Assembly (NCBI RefSeq): GCF_008831285.2
Contig: NC_045149.1
Location: 19,731,035-19,795,034 of the forward strand
DNA from: Nymphaea colorata
Lineage: Eukaryota > Streptophyta > Magnoliopsida > Nymphaeales > Nymphaeaceae
DNA: 64,000 nt
Direction: 5' to 3'
Below, one piece after another: positions 56,301 through 64,000 of the stretch. Made by a program: the position numbers and the translations under genes. Each line of letters opens with the position of its first letter. Positions within the stretch are counted from its first letter, which is position 1. The notes beneath the pieces are model-generated. The model was not told where the DNA came from, did no database searches, and worked only from the letters and a program-made list of their open reading frames with translations.

Positions 56301-59300
56301 TATATAAAATATATTACAATATAATTGTATGTATATTAGAATTTCATCCAAGCACTTGCAAGGCATATGAAAAGCAAAATGATACTTAACAATTGCCAAG
56401 GTGTATGTATTTGTATGTTGGACAAAAACAAGAATTGTGATGGGATAGATAGGGTCAAAGAGAATATTCACTTCCTTCTCTTATTCAAAACTGTTTGAAG
56501 GACTTTCAAGTCACAAGACTTTCAAGTGATTGAAGAAGACTCATTTTCTTGAAGTTTTGTTGACATTCCTTGTTGAGGATTGGTGTTAAGCCTCACAGTG
56601 GTATGGTTTCCAGAAGACTTACCAATAAGTTTTTTCTTGAAGTGATGGATCATAACTAAATTAATGCTTATGGTCCTGTAGATTATTTTTGGAGGCAATG
56701 TGCGAGCCAAATGCAAAAAATCTAGATATCAACATACCTGGACCTTGTCAAGGTTATTGGGAATTCTCAAGGGTGTTTGAGATGAAGACCTTGAACCCTG
56801 TCAAAAATCTAGCCACTCTGCACCCTGAGATTTTCCTATGGGGTTGTCCTTGTGGTGTTTGGGACTCACCCAAGTCTGAGGTTGCTAGGCTCATCAACAG
56901 GCCTGGTCCTTGGTGGGTTCCTCCTCATAACAAAATGGTCAAAGAAAAAGTCTATCCAGTTGCCTTATGTAGTGGAAAATATTTTCCAGGCTTCTAGATT
57001 TTTTGTACTTATAAAGCTTGAGTTCTTGGGCTTTAAAGGCATAACGGTCTTGGTGTCTCATGCCAATGTTTTCTAAAGACATGTGAAAGACAGTTCGAAC
57101 CTGACCATAAGCTTCCTGTTTGTTAACTGGTAGTAATTATTAGTGATTGCAATTTGCTTGCCATTAAAATCCTCACATGTATACAGATTTATTACTAAAA
57201 TCCTGAATGGTTCGGACCCCATGGTACCCACCCTCTACATAAGCCAAAGCTTGTCCTTACCTGGTGGCAGGTGAAGGGGCCATGTGGTTTCATGTGCCTG
57301 AGATAGTGCTATGTCTCTCAACCCGGGTTGTTGTTTCTGCCTGCGAAACCAAAAAAGTCTGAAGCCATAATTATCGTTGATCACTGATCATATATGTAGA
57401 AATGCATTTTAAAGCGTGTAAGTAAAATTATATGTTTGTTTAATTGAGATTTATTCCATATTTTGTAGTTTTCCTTAAAATTTTGTTTAGAACTCCTCAA
57501 AGTAACTGAAGAGATTCCCTTGATGAGAATTGATGAAGATGAATAAATGAGATGTGTCACCTATTAATTTGAGCTGACAAGCCTGACATGGGTGTGGGTG
57601 TGAATGAGGATGGGGCACTAAACTTTTTCAGCAAGCTCAGGCGCAAGGAGATAAGGACACATGTCCACACGCATATATCTAGTGATTCTAATCTACTCTT
57701 TCATGGCTATGCATTCACTTAGTACCTTGGCACAGGGATTCACATGCTGGTTCCTTTTCTAATCCTCCTTGACATGGGGCAAGGGTTTGATGATTGGTTT
57801 CGAAGTGTCTGTAGAATTGAAGCTTTTCTAATGAGTAGCTTCTAAGATAATTTTGTCTTGAGTGGGAGTCTATATTATGCAACATCTGGAAGTCAACTCC
57901 TCTCACACTTGAGCAATATTAGGAGATTAAATTCTTTTTCAGTTTTCAGTACATGTTGCTCAGTTTGATTCAGTTCACACAAAAACAGCTGTTTAAATTT
58001 TCCTGCCTTGTGTAGGATGATTCATATCTGGAGAGCTACATCAGCACTATAGGGGTTGATTTCGTAAGTATCTGAGTTTCTTCTGTGCCAAGTGCTGAAT
58101 TTTGCCTTCGTCAGCTTCATATTAATGGGCCTTGCTTTTTATCTTTTGGAAGGCATGTTCATGTCTGACAGAACCGTGTGTATGCCTTGCAGAAAATCCG
58201 TACAGTGGAGCAGGATGGGAAGACTATTAAGCTTCAAATTGTAAGTCACTGTGCCTGTAATTTAAGATTGCCGGAGAGCATATTATTTGCTGTGATTGAG
58301 AGGACATGTTTCTAGAATCATTCATTCAGCTAGTTGCCATTCTTAGGTTGACTTGGATCCTTTGCTTCTTAGGATACTCTTTGAATCATATTTTATTGGA
58401 GGTTGAGTTTCTGTTTCAGGTATTTTTTTCAGATATGTGCTGAAATCTTGTCATGTTGATATTATGCAGTGGGATACTGCTGGGCAGGAAAGGTTCAGGA
58501 CCATTACCAGTAGCTACTACCGTGGTGCCCATGGCATTATTGTAAGTGGATTTGAGTAGGTTTAAGTGTTACCTGATCTCAGCTTATGTTGTTTGATGTT
58601 CTGGAGTTGACAAAATGTTGTATTTCTCCTTTGGAAGGTGGTGTATGATGTCACAGATCAGGAGAGCTTTAACAATGTCAAGCAGTGGTTGAATGAGATC
58701 GACCGCTATGCTAGTGATAACGTTAACAAACTCCTTGTTGGGAACAAGACTGACCTCACAGCTCAGAAAGTAGTTTCATACGAGACAGCTAAGGTACACT
58801 CACTGACCCTGAGGTCTATTAGAGTACTTGTGATTTTCAGAATTTTTTTAAGATCTAGCGCCCCCATACCTCTGAGTTCTCGTTCTGGTGTTTGTGTTTG
58901 AATATGGAATGAGCCTTTAATTGCATTGATTTGTGATCAAGTCTTATAGGCACCTATGTCTCATTGTCTTCCTTGTGTTTGCACTTTCATCGCTTTTATG
59001 TTGGTACCCAGCAGGCAGCAACTACAATTTGGTGTCTTATTCTGAGGCTTTTTTGTGGCATTTTGAGCTTTCTACTTCTGCCTTCCAACTAAAATATCAG
59101 CAAGTTAGCAAGTTGTATCAGTAGATGAAGCTGGTCTAGGTAGATTGTGGTACTTGTGATCTCATTTGATTGACAGACGAAGCAATCTTCCCCTGGTTCA
59201 TTGAGTCTGCCAACGAATTCAGTCTCCTGCATTTCTGCAGCACAAGATTGTCTGCACCAATTGTAGTCAGTGGGAGTCTAGGAAACCAAATAATACTGTA

Positions 59301-59831
59301 GGGCGGCGGTAGCAACAGTGTCACACATGTGCCTCGCCTCCTGGGATGAGGAATTCCTGGACGAGTGCATCTGGGTAATTTGGAGCTTTTGTGCTTCTGC
59401 TAGGGATGGGGAACCCCCTTGGGTCCAGGATGAATGGGACGGGGAGCCAGTATCCTATCAATAAATGTTGGTCTATTTTTCATGGTCTATTTTGATGCTT
59501 ACGTCGGCCATTTTGGTTCTCTTGGAAGGCATTTGCTGATGAGCTTGGGATCCCCTTCTTGGAAACAAGTGCAAAGAATGCAACCAATGTCGAACAAGCT
59601 TTTATGGCCATGGCAGCTGCCATAAAGAACAGGTTAACAGCCTTCTTTTTCTGAAGTCTCGTGTCTGTTTCTGATGGAAGTTCACAACTATACATGTTCC
59701 CTGTCCTTTGTCTAAATATCTTCTTTCTGAACCGCAGAATGGCGAGTCAGCCGGCCATGAATGCTGCAAGGCCGCCCACAGTGCAAATCCGAGGAGAGCC
59801 AGTTGCACAGAAGAGTAGTTGCTGCTCGTAA
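53341..59831 (+). CDS. RABD2: Rab GTPase of the RABD2 (Rab1) class
   Basis: A small GTPase that controls ER-to-Golgi vesicle traffic. Exons: 53341-53354, 56186-56258, 58016-58063, 58193-58240, 58470-58541, 58638-58793, 59529-59632, 59738-59831 (609 nt, 202 residues), all GT-AG. The tiny first exon encodes only MNPE plus two bases. All switch motifs are intact: G1 GDSGVGKS (residues 15-22), effector/switch [14 protein letters not shown]3 WDTAGQE (62-68), G4 NKTD (121-124), G5 ETSAK (149-153). The protein is almost identical to Arabidopsis RABD2 members, including the tail [14 protein letters not shown]. It ends SSCCS: the twin cysteines are the geranylgeranylation site, and the tail is about one residue shorter than in the usual CCSS/CCST forms. 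Intron 1 (2.8 kb) and intron 2 (1.8 kb) are long. The first intron lies very close to the ATG, a position where plant introns often boost expression. Confidence 0.98.
56689..56997 (+). other. 102-codon open frame in Rab intron 2, function unknown
   Basis: This is an uninterrupted frame from a TTG-type start; the first ATG is at codon 4. The composition looks protein-like (Trp-, Pro- and Cys-containing: [26 protein letters not shown]) and it ends in TAG. It stands out from the surrounding AT-rich intron. I do not recognise a family. It could be a relic of a transposon or captured gene, or chance. Confidence 0.25.
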
Positions 59832-61122
59832 ATTTACCATTTTCCTTCTTTGACCTTATATGATATGTAAAAGTAGCTTTTCTTGTACCCAAGAAGACGT
59901 GGTCTGTTGATTTCTCTTTCCTTGGCGGTCAAAATTCTATTCTTTGAACATTCAACGATTTGTTTGAATCTGTAGAACTTAATGATCAATGAATAGTAGT
60001 GTTTACTTATTCCCCACGTTCTTCCGATTTCTTCCCTGCTTCAAACCGCATGATACATATATTACGTACCATGGTGGCTACATGGTTGTTGCCTAAAAGC
60101 CAACGACGTTTTATTTGTTTATTTTTCAAGGGGCTTGAAGTATCTCAAATATGACATGATTTTGGATAAAAGGGCATATAGCCGGACGTTCATTAGCTGC
60201 GGTTAATCAGTATTCCTGAGTTTATTTCCACCGTTCCGTGCTTGTCGCGCTGTATCTAAGACGACCTTGCCATGGGAGAGTGTCCCAGAAAATGTGAAAC
60301 AAACGCGAAACAGAATTAACTCAAGACTAATAGTGTGAGAAGCGTTAAAAGCATTCCTCACTCGATATAATGTGCCATGCCAGCCTTTTCAGTAAAACAA
60401 CGGTAAGAATGTCAGATGCTATTTGGAGAATTTTTAAGCGTTCAAGACGTTCTTAGTCACAAAAAAAGTTTTGGTCGATGGTTAGTACAAGACCATCAAA
60501 AACGAAGGCAACAGTTCGTTCAAGCATGTGGGTGTGGAAGAATACGCAAGGGGTTTTATTGCTACTCCTAGGAGGTTTAGGCTGAGATTCACTCCCAATT
60601 TGTGTAAAAAAAGAAAACTTGGGTTAAGGAGCGACCAACTCAGCTTGCCTTTGTTTCCTCCTCCCAAAAACTTCTGAGGCAAATAATAAGCCACCTGGTT
60701 TAATAACTAGAAGGGCGGTTGAACACTCAAATATGATTATAGTTCGGATGAAATCAGGCTAGCTGAAGCGCAAGAGAAACCAGACAAAAATGGTGTGTTT
60801 CATGGCCTATTACATGCCATTTAATGGAATCACAAGTATTAAGAAACATGGAAAGACACCACCCAAATAACATGAAGTTTTCACAAGACACTGCATTCAA
60901 ATGGCGCAGGAGCCAGATTCAAAACCATAAAAATCTTGATAAAATAACACATCCTTAGATAAGCGATACGATAGATACATCCAATGCTCTCAATGGTCTG
61001 TACTGGGAATTTACAACGACAATAGGAGAAGAAATTTGTCGAAATTTATCACACCATAGACAACTCTTCTAAATGTTATGTGAACTTATAGAAGAGACTC
61101 TCTTATTCACAAGAAAGAAAAG
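59832..61122. other. Convergent 3' region between the Rab gene and the right-edge minus-strand gene
   Basis: This should contain the 3' UTRs of both genes. No further coding region, RNA gene or delimited transposon is seen. Confidence 0.5.
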
Positions 61123-62649
61123 TTAGTCATCATATGAAATATGGAAATCTGTTTTGCAACCTGCAGCATCAGGATCCTCTGCTCCACAGCAGTCATAGAA
61201 TTTTGCCGCATAAGGAGGATCACCAGGTTTCAGTTCATAGTACCTTCCACCAACGATTAAAGAAAATGAAAGTGATTCAGAATAGTTTGTCAGCAGCAAC
61301 TATGGCAAAGAATCAGCAACAAAGGTTAGAAAAATCTCAAGATTTTCACAGCTTGACAAACTTTCCTGTTAGATGAGTGTGGAGATTGTCCGCAGTAGGA
61401 TGAGAACTAATGAATGTCACTTCTAAGATGAATGGAAGGAAACAATACACCCACTGATTCAACTAACACCAAACTGAGATTGAAGAGTCACAGCAAACTA
61501 ACAGAAGCCATGAGTTGCTGCTGTTCTATATCAGCCAGTATTAGTCCATCCAAACCCAGCTTTGGGCTGGTCAATCTGGCTGCACAAGTCTAAAGCTGGC
61601 ATCTTCTATACTTTCAAACACAACAGAGGTAAGTTCAACAAACATTCCATTCCATGTCAACCATGATCCCAGTACATAACCAGGTTAATGGCTAAAATTT
61701 TCCTTTTATGGAAATGGTGCAAGTACTTTTGGGGGTTACACTATTTTTAGAAATGTGGTATGGTGAAAATTACTCTACATGTGTCTTAAAAGGAGGTCAG
61801 ATCTGAAAAAGTCCCACTTTACCTCTAAAATACCACATAGGTGCTTGTGTCAAACCGTACCAACATAAATATACGACCTCTGGAGTAGAAGCCCTACTCT
61901 TTTCAAGGGGCCGATTGAAAAGATAGGCTGTTTATCCAGGAGTATTACAGACGATATTTCTTAAAAAAATAGTCATGTCATTACATTATATTAAGGAACA
62001 CTTTTGTAGGCTAATATTGCACACCTTAAACACATAAAAAGGTTTAATAAAACGCCCCACAATTTATATTTATTTATTTTACTTTTGAAGCAATCCCAGT
62101 ATGCTTTTTCTCCTCACTTGTTTTTCACGTTCTGATTGTTGGAGATCCTCCCCATGGCCATGCCACAAATGACACCAACAGGAGAAATATAAGATTTAAG
62201 ATGGACAAACCACAAGCTATTTTCATGCCAGACAGACAGTGACATCACATATGAGATGGTAGGTCTCAAGCTAAATGTAAATGTAACTTTTGAGGGTAGA
62301 GTGGCTAAGAAAGAAAAAGACAGAAGAAGGCGACCAACTAAAATGGAAATAATTTTCGTTGTTAGTGGGATACATCAAAGACTAGACTGAGTCAAGGCCA
62401 AATCAAGTACATGGCCTCACTTAGGTGTTACGAACTTACGCTCATCCACCTTCCTCTCATTTTTAAGATGTCTCAACCATTGTTTCTCTACATAATGTTT
62501 TCACCTGTTTCTTAGTTGACACAGATACAGTTAAGAGGATAGGATTACTTTTCCACTTCCTAACTGTAGAAAGTTACTGTCAAAAGCTCAACTTACTTCG
62601 GTACATCCAGTACGGATGACCAATGCAGGACAGTATTGGAAAACAGCTA
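61123..62649 (-). CDS. 3' end of an unidentified gene (two terminal exons), continues off the right edge
   Basis: Two minus-strand exons fit together. Exon 62649-62597 (53 nt) is preceded by CTCTCCAG and followed by a strong GAA|GTAAGT donor; it encodes AVFQYCPALVIRTGCTE. Exon 61299-61123 follows a TTTGCCATAG acceptor in the same phase. It encodes LLLTNYSESLSF, GGRYYELKPGDPPYAAKF, YDCCGAEDPDAAGC and HISYDD before TAA. The Cys/His spacing CC-x8-GC-x4-H (CCGAEDPDAAGCKTDFH) could bind metal. An alternative acceptor for the last exon is GGAAG|GTACTATG at 61243. I do not recognise the protein. No clear further exon was found between 62650 and the window end, so a long intron is implied. Exon structure is inferred from splice sites and open frame only. 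Confidence 0.5.
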
Positions 62650-64000
62650 CTGGAGAGGTTGATATTGGGGATTATGGATCTCACTAAGTTTTGCGACTCA
62701 GTGTCCAACTCAAATTGCGGACTGAGACGTTAAGCTCTGGATATACCACACATATGGACATTCATGTAGCTTCCACTATGCCAAACTTTAAACGGAAGCA
62801 ATCTGTGAATTTGAGTACTATAACAAATATCAAGATAAGTAGTGAAACATCCAAAGAGGCCTAAATTATGGATCTTGCTGATCTAAACATTCAACCAGAG
62901 AAGACTGTTGAGTTTCAAAGGAAATGAAGAAAATGCGGAAAAAGAAGGCATAGAGTTCCCAGACTCAATTTAGAGAGACCATTAAAAGATTCCTATGTAA
63001 CAGGAACTACGAAGGAAAACCTTGTATATCTCAAATATAACTAAACAATGAATCAGACAAGAAAAGAAGTATGCCCTACAAGCCTTCGTGGACATCCAAC
63101 AACCAAGTTTTGGTTTTCTACAAAAACATTGTCTTGACAGCCAGCACGTTCATAATTGATCAACTGAAAACAAATCCAGACTGGTTGCGGGAACTTATGT
63201 TTAACTGATCTGCAAGCTCTTCGTAACCATTACGATTCCCCTTTTGCATCTCTGGATAAAGCTCTTTATAATCACTACACAAATTCCTAATCAAATTGTA
63301 AAGTTATGGTAATAAGTAAAAGCTTCGGCAATCTAAGTTTTTTCCCTACAAATATCATAAGCTTCTTTCCACCAAATATTAATATTTACAGATTCACACA
63401 GCAACCAAGGAGCTCTATTGGTCTAAGACTCTAAATCACCATAATTGTATCCATTCCCAGTGTATATATGCCATGATACGAATAACAGTAATAAATTTTA
63501 TTTACTCTCATCTTTGCGAACATTGACAAGTTTTACGCACTAGGCGGTACCTTATCCTTCCACCTATTTAAAAACTGAAAAGAATGCTGGACTTTTATTT
63601 TACCGTTCTTCCGGCCATGAAAATGGGAGAAAAGGTGGCCTCTCACGACACAGAGATATTCCCTAAGTGGAGCTATAGGGATTCACTTTCGCTTCTCAAT
63701 CTCCTTCCTTTATCCATGAAGTGTCCAACAGAGCTTGATCACTTTTTGGGATGACATAGGAACGATCAGATTAAGTTGAACAGTTTAGATCGAGTTGGAC
63801 AACTCACAAGCTTACATGGGGTAGACTCATCTGGACAATGACAAGGCTACACAGTTTTTGACGGGGTTTCACGAAGATGAAGGAAAAACTCGATTATAAT
63901 AAAGATAGATCGAGTTTATGGATGAGAAAAACCAAAACATGCCAACCATAAGGAAATAAAAAAAAAATCCCAGGAACTGCTTTACTAGATAAATGCAATT
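62650..64000. other. AT-rich right edge, probably intron of the minus-strand gene
   Basis: No firmly supported exon is seen. One minus-strand open stretch (about 63303-63160) reads YKELYPEMQKGNRNGYEELADQ but lacks a good donor. No transposon ends or RNA genes were found. Confidence 0.4.

Overview
This window is nuclear DNA of a flowering plant. The genes are split by GT-AG introns, several of them multi-kilobase and AT-rich. The proteins are plant-type: a fused alpha-beta organellar glycyl-tRNA synthetase, a RABD2/Rab1 GTPase and a CCCH protein of the C3H12/C3H39 group. Introns are littered with small TIR transposons and microsatellites. The exact lineage cannot be decided from the sequence. 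Intron size suggests a genome with expanded introns.

Layout: (1) 1-31,097 (+): most of an EDD1-type plastid/mitochondrial glycyl-tRNA synthetase gene. Thirty-one exons are visible (904 codons plus stop); the 5' end lies outside the window. Its introns hold at least five structured TIR elements. (2) 33,776-37,420 (+): an RGG-repeat RNA-binding protein of the Stm1/HABP4/SERBP1 family, with an apparent one-base loss in a G run that breaks its frame. (3) 42,568-40,420 (-): a triple CCCH zinc-finger protein. (4) 49,034-44,666 (-): a plastid-targeted pfkB-family carbohydrate kinase. (5) 50,863-50,792 (-): tRNA-Gln(UUG). (6) 53,341-59,831 (+): a complete RABD2-type Rab GTPase. (7) 62,649-61,123 (-): the last two exons of a gene I do not recognise, which continues beyond the right edge.

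The genes are ordinary housekeeping neighbours (organellar translation, ribosome-associated RNA binding, RNA-binding zinc finger, sugar/nucleoside kinase, ER-Golgi trafficking). They form no cluster or pathway.

The most interesting material is inside the glycyl-tRNA synthetase introns. Between exons 11 and 12 there are two roughly 1.0-1.15 kb TIR elements (TTA target duplications) in inverted orientation, 31 bp apart. One carries a histone H3 gene fragment, complete with a host-type intron, plus another gene-like segment. The other carries a gene-like fragment encoding a membrane segment. This looks like PIF/Harbinger-type gene capture (Pack-TIR). A GC-rich 763-bp element and a 208-bp MITE both have perfect 8-bp target duplications. 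I found no evidence of a novel multi-gene system, CRISPR array, virus or operon.
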